Shown piece after piece: positions 27,195 to 34,011 of a stretch of 64,000 nucleotides of DNA (its first letter is position 1; each line of letters opens with the position of its first letter). The stretch is from Nocardiopsis gilva YIM 90087 (lineage in GTDB: Bacteria > Actinomycetota > Actinomycetes > Streptosporangiales > Streptosporangiaceae). Both the position numbers and the translations under genes were made by a program. The stretch lies in NCBI RefSeq assembly GCF_002263495.1, contig NZ_CP022753.1, forward strand, positions 3,224,001 to 3,288,000, written 5' to 3'. The notes under the pieces are model-generated. The model did not search any database, was not told where the DNA came from, and saw only the letters and a list, made by a program, of their open reading frames with translations.

Positions 27195-27494
27195 CCGGAC
27201 GACCATCCGCCCGGCGTCGGGCGCAATCGCCCCGCCGCCGGGCCACGCGTCCCCTCCGCTCGGTCGGGTCGGACTCGCTCGGCCCCGTCATCGGCCCGGA
27301 CGCGCGCCCGTGCGTTCGCGCGTCCAGGCCCGGCTCGCCTACCCTTCCCCTTCTGCCCGGCGTTCCACCACTGTCCGGATCCGGCCGATGAACTGCGCCG
27401 TTGCGACGAATACCTCATGATCCACTCGCCGCGGCCGCGCGTCCTACCCCTACGGGAAGGTCCCACCGATCGCAGCGAGCAGAAGGAGACGCGC
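27195..27494. other. intergenic stretch before the DUF817 gene
   Basis: About 300 bp with no coding frame, hairpin or repeat that I can support. Confidence 0.3.
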
Positions 27495-28346
27495 GTGGAG
27501 AAATGGAAGCACCGCATCGCGCAGTTTGTGCGGTTTGGCCTGCTGGAGGCGTGGTCATGCGCGTTCGCGGTCGGAATCTTCATCGGACTGGCCGCCTCAT
27601 CGGTGATCCCCCTGCCGATCCCGCGCTACGATGCGCTACTCGTCTACGGGATCGTGCTCACGGCCATCTTCTGGGGACTGCGCCTGGAGACCGGACGCGA
27701 GGTGCTCGCGATCCTCGGCTTCCACATCGTGGGCCTGGTGTTCGAACTGTTCAAAGTGCACATGGGGTCGTGGAGCTACCCTGAGGACGCCTGGACGAAG
27801 ATCGGCGGAGTCCCGCTGTACAGCGGGTTCATGTACGCGGCCGTCGGCAGCTACGTCGTGCGCGCGTGGAAACTCTTCGACCTGGGACTCAGCGGCTACC
27901 GGCCGCTGGCCACGGGTATCGTCGCCGCGCTCATCTACGTCAACTTCCTGACCCACCACTGGTTGCCCGACGCGCGCCTGCTGCTCGCCGTGGCGATGGT
28001 CATCGTGACGTGGGGCGGCTGGGTGTACTTCACCGTGGGCAAGGTCCGCTACCGGATGCCGCTGGCACTGTCCTTCGTGCTGATCGGCTTCTTCCTCTGG
28101 GTGGCGGAGAACATCTCCACCCTCCTGGGCGCATGGCGCTACCCCCACCAGATCAACGCGTGGGCGATGGTCCACCCCTCGAAGTTCGGCGCCTGGGCGC
28201 TGCTCGTGACCGTGTCCTTTGTGCTGGTGGCGGTCTGGAAGCATCCGCGGCAGGTCGGCGCCGTCGCAGATCACTCCGGCGGCGACCCGGGCGACGATGC
28301 GACCGCAGCACGCAGCGACGAGCCGTCCGAAGCGGCCAGGCCCTGA
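27495..28346 (+). CDS. DUF817 integral membrane protein
   Basis: This 283-residue protein fits DUF817: eight or so membrane helices with FGLLEAWSCAFAVGIF near the start, the signature FELFKVHMGSWSYPEDAW, VPLYSGFMYAAVGSY and the late WVAENISTLLGAWRYPHQ. The function of the family is unknown; conserved His/Trp/Glu residues in the membrane are notable. The GTG at 27495 has AAGGAG six bases upstream and is preferred over an ATG at 27417. The acidic C-terminal tail is specific to this copy. Confidence 0.85.
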   Translation: MEKWKHRIAQFVRFGLLEAWSCAFAVGIFIGLAASSVIPLPIPRYDALLVYGIVLTAIFWGLRLETGREVLAILGFHIVGLVFELFKVHMGSWSYPEDAWTKIGGVPLYSGFMYAAVGSYVVRAWKLFDLGLSGYRPLATGIVAALIYVNFLTHHWLPDARLLLAVAMVIVTWGGWVYFTVGKVRYRMPLALSFVLIGFFLWVAENISTLLGAWRYPHQINAWAMVHPSKFGAWALLVTVSFVLVAVWKHPRQVGAVADHSGGDPGDDATAARSDEPSEAARP

Positions 28347-28580
28347 CGCTGAAACGGCCACTGCGCGAACCAGAATCCCAAAAAGAGAATTTGTTGCATT
28401 CTCGACGTTCGTCGGGGAAATAGTTAAACATTCCCGCTGTCCGCTTCTGGTCAATTGGTATCCGGGGTTGTGGAGCTTCGCTATTCTGGGTGTTTCGGCA
28501 GGAGTGGAATTCCATTGGCTTTCTGTGGGGTTCCGCCCCTTGCGCAAGTACGCCCATGATTGCCGAAGGGAGAATGTCCG

Positions 28581-29087
28581 ATGCGGCAATCCCTGGCTCG
28601 TCGAAGTGCAGTCGTCGTCACCGGGCTCGGGCTGGCGGCCGGGCTCATGGGAGCCCCCGGCGCCGCTGCCGACGTGCGATCGATGTCCGCCCCCGGGATC
28701 ACCGCAGGCAGCGCGTCCACGTACCAGAACGCCGAGCCCGCACCCGGAATGAAATGCAGGAAAGCCCGTAGCGTGATTCGCGGCGCCAAGGCCACGGCCA
28801 CCATCTGCTGGTGGTCGAAAAAGCGCGGTGGCTGGCGCGGTGCCTCGATCGACGGTCGGATCTACGACACTCGTTCAGATGGAAAGTACGCGGCGTTCAA
28901 GATCCACTGGAGGTCCCGCAAGGGCCGTCCGTGGAAGTCGCACACCCGGGTCCTGGAGACCACCGAAGGAGATTACGCGCCGACATCCACGCGGGTGAAG
29001 TCCTATCGGGAGAAGTGGTACCCGATCAAGGACCTGTGGATCAAGGCCTGCAGGAGCGACGGTGCCTGTGACCGGTATTGGCGCTGA
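28581..29087 (+). CDS. small secreted basic Cys protein, paralogue of the 39.4-kb gene
   Basis: The 168-residue protein has a signal peptide (MRQSLARRSA, then VVVTGLGLAAGLMGAPGAAA) and a basic mature part. The mature part holds a cysteine in MKCRKARS, a second in KATATICWW, and a C-terminal pair in ACRSDGACDRYWR. The same layout (Cys, K-A-T-A, Cys, W-rich strand, DGR, C-terminal Cys pair followed by R and W) occurs in the protein at 39367-39729. GGGAGA upstream supports ATG 28581. The family is not recognised; the upstream 230 bp is AT-rich for this genome. Confidence 0.65.
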   Translation: MRQSLARRSAVVVTGLGLAAGLMGAPGAAADVRSMSAPGITAGSASTYQNAEPAPGMKCRKARSVIRGAKATATICWWSKKRGGWRGASIDGRIYDTRSDGKYAAFKIHWRSRKGRPWKSHTRVLETTEGDYAPTSTRVKSYREKWYPIKDLWIKACRSDGACDRYWR

Positions 29088-29158
29088 CGGCAGCGGCGAC
29101 CAGCGGCCGGATTCCTCCCCCAGGTAGTTAAGGGGCACTGTTCGGCCTGGTCGGTCAC

Positions 29159-29195
29159 CCCTCCTTCCGTTCTCCTCAGATAAACGGAAGGAGGG
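29159..29195. terminator. hairpin with 13-bp perfect stem
   Basis: CCCTCCTTCCGTT pairs with AACGGAAGGAGGG around an 11-base loop, between the convergent secreted-protein and MerR genes. Confidence 0.7.
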
Positions 29196-29321
29196 ACGCG
29201 GGGAAAGCGGTCGGCTCACATCAACGACCGAGCGGTCACACCCTCCGGTCGGAGGGGAGACCCACTCCGGAATGGGGCACCGGGTCATCGGCACCCATTC
29301 GGCTTACCGCGACATCGCCGG

Positions 29322-30272
29322 TTAGTGGGCGCTCTCCACACGCAGGGCGGCGATGAGCCATTCCCAGGCCGGGACCCGCGGCTCGAACGCGGGCCATCCG
29401 TTGATGATGACCAGCAGCTGCCAGTAGCGCTCCACCCGAGGGTCGACGAAGACGGACATCTCGTCGGCGATCTCGACACGCCGCGACGGGGAGTCGGTGC
29501 CGCCGTAGACAGCGGTGATCGCGGGCATCAGCTCCTCGACGATGGCCTGGCCTTCGGCGGAGTCCGGAGCCGTTCCGGCGCCAAGGGCCGAGCGGCCGGC
29601 GGCCGTCACTTTGTCCGCGAGGTCTTGCTGCGCCGGGGACGGGTACTCGGACGCACCCTCGGTGCGCACGCGGGCGCTCTCCACGACCATTTCCCGGCTG
29701 CGCTGGCGGAAGGACGGGTCCTGAACCAGTTCGGCCAGCTCCACCCAGGCGTCGACCTGTTCGGGGGTGGGGTCGTCCGGCAGCGCCGGGGCCACGGCGC
29801 GGTACTTCTGCTGGACCGCGTTATCCGCGTCCAGGCCGCCGAAGACGGCTTCGTGGTAGTCGTCGATGATGCTCTGCCGCTCTTCGGCGGAGAGCTGGGC
29901 GAGTCGGTTCATGAGCGAGAGCTCCCGTTCCGTTGGGGTCCGATGGGCCACGGTGCGCAGCACGGCCCGGCGCACGCGCAACACGCGGATCTGCGCGTCG
30001 AGCGCGTCGGCGTGCGCGGTGGCCACCGCTCCGATGTCGGCCTTCCGCTCCAGGACCGCCCGGATCGTCGCCAGGTCGATGCCCAGGTCGCGGAGTGTGC
30101 GCACCAGGTCCAGGCGGGCCACGGCCTCGGCGTCGTAGAGCCGGTACCCGGCCGCGCTGCGATCCGAGGGCGGGACGATGCCCTCATCCGAATAGAACCG
30201 GATGGTCTTGACCGTCAACCCGGTGAGTTTGGCCAGTTCACCGATGGTGTGGAGGCCGTGCTGCGTTTCCAT
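29322..30272 (-). CDS. MerR-family transcriptional regulator
   Basis: This 316-residue protein starts with a MerR winged HTH (HTIGELAKLTGLTVKTIRFYSDEGIV, then YRLYDAEAVARLDLVRTLRDLGI). A dimer helix and a long C-terminal domain rich in acidic residues follow. The effector domain is not one I recognise; size suggests an organic ligand. The ATG at 30272 is preferred over an upstream frame. A dyad CCCTC-ACTG-GAGGG (30293-30306) overlaps a TTGACC -35-like element, the usual MerR autoregulatory layout. Confidence 0.85.
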   Translation of the reverse strand: METQHGLHTIGELAKLTGLTVKTIRFYSDEGIVPPSDRSAAGYRLYDAEAVARLDLVRTLRDLGIDLATIRAVLERKADIGAVATAHADALDAQIRVLRVRRAVLRTVAHRTPTERELSLMNRLAQLSAEERQSIIDDYHEAVFGGLDADNAVQQKYRAVAPALPDDPTPEQVDAWVELAELVQDPSFRQRSREMVVESARVRTEGASEYPSPAQQDLADKVTAAGRSALGAGTAPDSAEGQAIVEELMPAITAVYGGTDSPSRRVEIADEMSVFVDPRVERYWQLLVIINGWPAFEPRVPAWEWLIAALRVESAH

Positions 30273-30292
30273 GGGCACCACTGTGGGGTCTC

Positions 30293-30306
30293 CCCTCACT
30301 GGAGGG
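30293..30306. promoter_or_regulatory. dyad in MerR promoter
   Basis: CCCTCACTGGAGGG lies 20 bp upstream of the MerR start and adjoins TTGACC on the minus strand (30310-30305). It is a candidate MerR binding site between -35 and -10. Confidence 0.45.
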
Positions 30307-30341
30307 TCAAAGTGCTTTTCGCATCCTGGGTGTCGGGTGGT

Positions 30342-31364
30342 TCACGGGGCCGCCTCCCCGTAGACCGCGGCGGTGGCGCGGGCGAACTCGGCGAGGCGGG
30401 TGCGCAGCTCGGGCGGGCCGAGGACCTCGATCTCGGGGCCGTACCGCACGAATTCCGAGACCGCGATTTCGACCGATTCGACGCGCAGCTCGACCTCGTA
30501 GCGGCCGTCCTCGCCCACCTCGGCACCGGAGGTCCCGGCGGCGGTGATGGCGCTGGACAGTGCCCGCACCAGCTCCAGCCCGAGCGGCGTAAGGCGTACC
30601 CGGGCGCGAAGGGAGTGTCGGCTCTCCTCGAAGTCGCGCGACCAGATCGCCCACTGCTCGGCCAGATCGAAGCCTTCGGGCCGCTGGAACACGACCCCGG
30701 TGTCGGTGAGCTCCTCGATGCGCGTGACCCGAAACGTGCGCACCTGCCGGGTCGGCGGGCGGTCGCTGTCCGCTCGCGCGGACTCCGGACGCGCGGCGTG
30801 CGGGCGAGCGAGAAAGTACCAGGTGCCGGCCTTCAGCACCAGACCGAGAGGGTCCAATGTCCGCCGGACGTGGCGCCCATCGTAGCGGCGGTAGGCGACC
30901 TCGACCGTGTGCTCCTCCCACACCGCCGCGGCCAGGGCCGACAGGTGGGGGACCGGGTCGCGGTCCTGCCACCAGCCGGGCGCGTCCAGATGGAAGCGGG
31001 AGCGCACGCGCTCGGCGCGCTCGCGCATCTCCGCGGGGAGCGCGGCCAGCAACTTGAGATTGGCCGCGGCCATCTCGGCGCCCAGCCCGAGCTCGGCGGC
31101 GGCGCCGGGCACCCCGGTCAGGAACAGCGACTCGGCCTGGCCCTCGGTGAGGCCGGTGAGCCGGGTCCGGTAGCCCTCCATCAGGCTGTACCCGCCGCCG
31201 GTGCCCCGGTCGGCGTAGATCGGGACGCCCGCGGCGTTGAGCGACTCCACATCCCGGTAGATGGTGCGCTCCGAGACCTCCAGCTCCTCGGCGAGCCGGG
31301 CCGCCGTCATCCGGCCCCGGTTCTGCAGAAGGAGGAGCAGGGAGAGCAGTCGACTGGCGCGCAT
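30342..31364 (-). CDS. WYL-domain transcriptional regulator (YafY type)
   Basis: The 340-residue protein has an HTH_11 domain (MRASRLLSLLLLLQNRGRMT, then ERTIYRDVESL), a wing GGGYSLMEGYRTRLTGL, a central WYL domain (EVAYRRYDGRHVRRTLDPLGLVLKAGTWYF) and a WCX C-terminal extension. Such proteins regulate metabolism, DNA repair or defence genes in response to a ligand held by WYL. An inverted repeat lies 22 bp upstream of its start, so autoregulation is likely. Confidence 0.9.
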   Translation of the reverse strand: MRASRLLSLLLLLQNRGRMTAARLAEELEVSERTIYRDVESLNAAGVPIYADRGTGGGYSLMEGYRTRLTGLTEGQAESLFLTGVPGAAAELGLGAEMAAANLKLLAALPAEMRERAERVRSRFHLDAPGWWQDRDPVPHLSALAAAVWEEHTVEVAYRRYDGRHVRRTLDPLGLVLKAGTWYFLARPHAARPESARADSDRPPTRQVRTFRVTRIEELTDTGVVFQRPEGFDLAEQWAIWSRDFEESRHSLRARVRLTPLGLELVRALSSAITAAGTSGAEVGEDGRYEVELRVESVEIAVSEFVRYGPEIEVLGPPELRTRLAEFARATAAVYGEAAP

Positions 31365-31385
31365 GGGCCCAGTATCGCGCGCATT

Positions 31386-31404
31386 CCTGACAATGAGTGT
31401 CAGG
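31386..31404. promoter_or_regulatory. operator-like inverted repeat upstream of the WYL gene
   Basis: CCTGACA and TGTCAGG are exact inverse copies around ATGAG, 22 bp before the WYL regulator start codon. Confidence 0.65.
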
Positions 31405-31444
31405 TGCCGGGCCGCGTGCCGCCTCCTGATCGACCTGGCCCTAG

Positions 31445-32125
31445 CTAGGGCGCCCACCGCGAGCGGACGCGTCGGCCGGTGATCCGGTGCGGGAAGATCC
31501 GGACATAGGTAGCACGGTCGCCGCCCGGCCACGGTCGGACGGGAACGGCGGCCAGTATGGCCATCAGCTCCGCCGAGCCGCTCACCTGCCGCGCGCGGCC
31601 CGCGACCAGAACGCTCCACCCCTCGCTCATCGCCCCGTCGATCGCGTCCACCTCGAAGCCGACATCGCCGCGCGCGTAGCGGTCGATGGTCCCGCCCGCC
31701 AGCGTCCGGAGCAGGACCGTGCCGTCGACCACCGCGAAATTGACCGGCAGGACACTGGGCCATGTCTCGTCCGCGACGTGAAACGCGAGGCGTCCCACAC
31801 CGCCGGGCTCGATCAGCTCCAGGCACTCCTCGCGGCTGAGCTCACGCAGCTCGGCGTCGGCGATGTAGGTGGGGTGGCAGCCGGGTGGTGCATCGGATTC
31901 GGCGCCGAGGAGCGCCTCGGCCGACGTCCGCAGCGCACGGGCGAGCCGGTGCAGCGCCGCCCGGGTGAGCTGGGGCGGTGACTCCTCGATATAGGCGACG
32001 TACCCCGGGTGCATCCCGGCGCGTCGCGCCACGTCCTCACGGCTCAGGCCGAGCTCGGTGCGGCGGTGGGCCACACGCCGTCCAAGGTCGCCCCTGGCGT
32101 GCTCTGGGCGGTGGGTGGTCTTCAT
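31445..32125 (-). CDS. HTH (XRE) plus pyridoxamine-5'-phosphate-oxidase-like protein
   Basis: This 226-residue fusion has an XRE HTH (LGRRVAHRRTELGLSREDVARRAGMH, then YVAYIEESP) and a split-barrel flavin/PNPOx-like domain (LELIEPGGVGRLAFHV, VLPVNFAVVDGTVLLRT, WSVLVAGRARQV). Such fusions are known in actinobacterial dormancy/stress gene sets. True PNPOx activity is unlikely; F420 or FMN binding is possible. It is divergent from the hibernation-factor-like gene. Its stop codon sits within a 14-bp perfect palindrome GCCCTAGCTAGGGC (31438-31451). Confidence 0.85.
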   Translation of the reverse strand: MKTTHRPEHARGDLGRRVAHRRTELGLSREDVARRAGMHPGYVAYIEESPPQLTRAALHRLARALRTSAEALLGAESDAPPGCHPTYIADAELRELSREECLELIEPGGVGRLAFHVADETWPSVLPVNFAVVDGTVLLRTLAGGTIDRYARGDVGFEVDAIDGAMSEGWSVLVAGRARQVSGSAELMAILAAVPVRPWPGGDRATYVRIFPHRITGRRVRSRWAP

Positions 32126-32426
32126 GGGCGGCTCCCGAAGGTTGGCGACGACCGGTGGCAGGTGCACGTACGCGCCGACGCCGGAAACGCCATGCCATCG
32201 CGCTCCTGTGCCGATCATCGCCTGCTGTGACGGGTGGGACACCGGGCCATAGGGCCCGGCCTGGGGGCCGATGGTCCTGTGGCCGCTGGGGCCGGGATTC
32301 GGGACGAAAGACCGGCCGGGTACGGGAACGACGGCGCTAGCGGGGCCCGTCCACGGTGTCGAGACTGGCCGGTGCCAGCCACCCGCAGTCGCACCCGTCG
32401 ACGGTGCCGGTCCGAGGGGGATCGCC
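32126..32426. promoter_or_regulatory. divergent promoter region with GGGCC-type dyads
   Basis: CCGGGCC-ATAG-GGCCCGG at 32242-32259 is a perfect seven-base inverted repeat. GGGCC-GAT-GGTCC at 32265-32277 is a second, imperfect one. They lie between the divergent PNPOx-like and hibernation-factor-like genes and resemble the GC dyads bound by DosR/OsdR-type dormancy regulators; that assignment is inference. Confidence 0.45.
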
Positions 32427-32852
32427 ATGAAACGCACGGAGGCGTGGAGAGACCAGCGCGCCACGGTCTCCCTGGCCCGGGGGTTCGACGTGATGGTCAT
32501 CGCGCACCTGAAGGACAGGCTGACGGCCCTCGACCGCCGGTTCTGCCCGAGCATCCGGCACACGTATGCCGATGTGCGGCACGTGGCGGCCCCGGGATAC
32601 GGCAAGCTCACGCGCGTCGAGTTGGTGATCGAACTCGGCGTCGGCGTTGCCACCGGATCCGTGCACGCGGTCGCGGACGCCGACAGTGTGTGCGTTGCCG
32701 TGGACAAGGTCCTGCGCAGGGCCGTCCGCCTGCTCGTCGCCCGTCATGGGGCGGAGGCCCACGAGCAGGCGCGATGGGTGCCGCCGAACGGGCCGCGCCC
32801 GACGGCGTCGGAGCCGGCGGACGGCGACTCCTCGGGCCCCGCTACGGTCTGA
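32427..32852 (+). CDS. HPF/RaiA-like ribosome-associated stress protein
   Basis: This 141-residue protein has a beta-alpha-beta-beta-beta-alpha pattern (ATVSLARGFDVMVIAHLKDRL, RVELVIELGVGVATGSV, VCVAVDKVLRRAVRLLVARHG) like hibernation factors. It lacks the C-terminal dimerisation domain of long HPF. GAGGGG upstream supports the ATG. Its neighbours (PNPOx-like, CBS-BON, GH65) are typical partners in hypoxia/dormancy islands, where Rv0079/RafH-like factors occur. The assignment is moderate because sequence identity to true HPF looks low. Confidence 0.55.
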   Translation: MKRTEAWRDQRATVSLARGFDVMVIAHLKDRLTALDRRFCPSIRHTYADVRHVAAPGYGKLTRVELVIELGVGVATGSVHAVADADSVCVAVDKVLRRAVRLLVARHGAEAHEQARWVPPNGPRPTASEPADGDSSGPATV

Positions 32853-33019
32853 CGCCACCCCGGCATCCCGCTGTCCCGTTCCCCGCCATCAGAAGGGGAA
32901 TCCTGGCGGCGGCCCCGTGGACGTCGCGCCCGCGGTGTGCCGGGCTGCCGCGGTCGTGCCGACATCCGGCCCGCGCCACACGGCGAAGCCGCCGCTTCCC
33001 TCTGAGGGCAGGGACGGCG

Positions 33020-33670
33020 TCACGGAGCGGCGGCCGTGTGCACCGGCCGTAAGGCCGGCGCACAACCAGAGGCCTCCACGACCACGCGGCTCACCCCGGG
33101 CACGGTCCGCGCGATGCTCGCCACCAGCGAACTCTCCGACGCGCTGTGTCCGTTGGAGCCGGACAGGTGCGCGACACCGTCCCGGACACGGACGTCCCAC
33201 CCTCGCGTATACGGGCCGCGCACGCTGAGCGCCGTCAGCACCTCGCGCCGAATTCGGTCATCGGGACGGGCATACGACCGCAGCAGCTCGCGGCGGCAGA
33301 CCATGCCGACAACGCTGCCCTCGTCCACCACCGGAACGCACCGGACGCGGGCGCGGCACATGCGATCCGCCAGCTCCGCGACATCGCCGACCTCGGTGGC
33401 CGTGACCACCCTGCGGGTCATCACATCGGCGACCCGGAGCGGCAACGGCGTACGCGGCTCCGAGCGCGGGATCATCGACGCCCGCGGATCGGCCTCCATG
33501 CGGTCGCGCAGCAGGTCGACCTCGGCCACGATCCCGCTGAGCGTCCCACCGGCACCGATGACCGGCGCGGCCTCGACGCCCGTACGTACGAACTCGGCGG
33601 CCGCCTCCTTGACCCGCGTGTCCTCCGTCAGGAGCAGACGGGGCGCCGTCATCGCCTCTCTCACCAGCAT
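33020..33670 (-). CDS. CBS-CBS-BON domain protein
   Basis: The 216-residue protein has two CBS domains (MLVREAMTAPRLLLTEDTRV to GIVAEVDLL; VADVMTRRVVTATEVGDVAE to VVGMVCRRELL) and a C-terminal BON domain (VLTALSVRGPYTRGWDVRVRDG, then ARTVPGVSRVV). CBS pairs sense adenine nucleotides and BON domains bind membranes or ligands; this architecture is common in actinobacterial dormancy islands. The gene start overlaps the preceding 50-aa frame by 10 bases, indicating coupling. Confidence 0.88.
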   Translation of the reverse strand: MLVREAMTAPRLLLTEDTRVKEAAAEFVRTGVEAAPVIGAGGTLSGIVAEVDLLRDRMEADPRASMIPRSEPRTPLPLRVADVMTRRVVTATEVGDVAELADRMCRARVRCVPVVDEGSVVGMVCRRELLRSYARPDDRIRREVLTALSVRGPYTRGWDVRVRDGVAHLSGSNGHSASESSLVASIARTVPGVSRVVVEASGCAPALRPVHTAAAP

Positions 33671-33813
33671 CGCCGCCGCCCCTCACGCCGTGTCGCGGTG
33701 ACGTCCTCGCCCCGGATCGTCGGCGTGGCGCGGAACGGGACGAAGGGAAAGTCGAACAGCTCCGCGACATCGGGCACGAGGGTGTGCCTGCCGTGCATCT
33801 CCAGTGCGTTCAT
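33661..33813 (-). CDS. 50-aa protein coupled to CBS-BON gene, possible Hsp20 N-terminal remnant
   Basis: A GAGGAGG site eight bases upstream of ATG 33813 supports translation of this short frame, and its stop overlaps the CBS-BON start. The sequence (HTLVPDVAELFDFPFVPF, then TIRGEDVTATRREGRRR) resembles the N-terminus that precedes the alpha-crystallin domain in actinobacterial Hsp20 proteins, where I-R-V-E-D is typical. The chaperone domain itself is missing. It could be a truncated gene that now serves as a coupling leader. Confidence 0.45.
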   Translation of the reverse strand: MNALEMHGRHTLVPDVAELFDFPFVPFRATPTIRGEDVTATRREGRRRCW

Positions 33814-34011
33814 GGTGCTGCCTCCTCGGGCGTGAGCCTCGGGATCGGGCGCGTGTCCAGCGCGGTCTGGGCGCTGGTCGCGCTCCGGTCGGGTACCCCT
33901 CACCCCACCTTCGCCGGTGGAGGTGGGACAGGGGAGAATGTCGGGGCGCCGTAGGCCCTTGGTCACCCGCTCGCGATGACGGCCCGCGCCGTGCGTCCGG
34001 AGGCGGCGCCA

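Noticed and set aside
29325-31448. 707-codon plus-strand frame
   Set aside because: It is the antisense shadow of the MerR and WYL genes, both of which show clear domains on the other strand.
31445-32125. Classical pyridoxamine-5'-phosphate oxidase PdxH
   Set aside because: The split barrel is fused to an XRE domain and lacks the typical PdxH C-terminal sequence.
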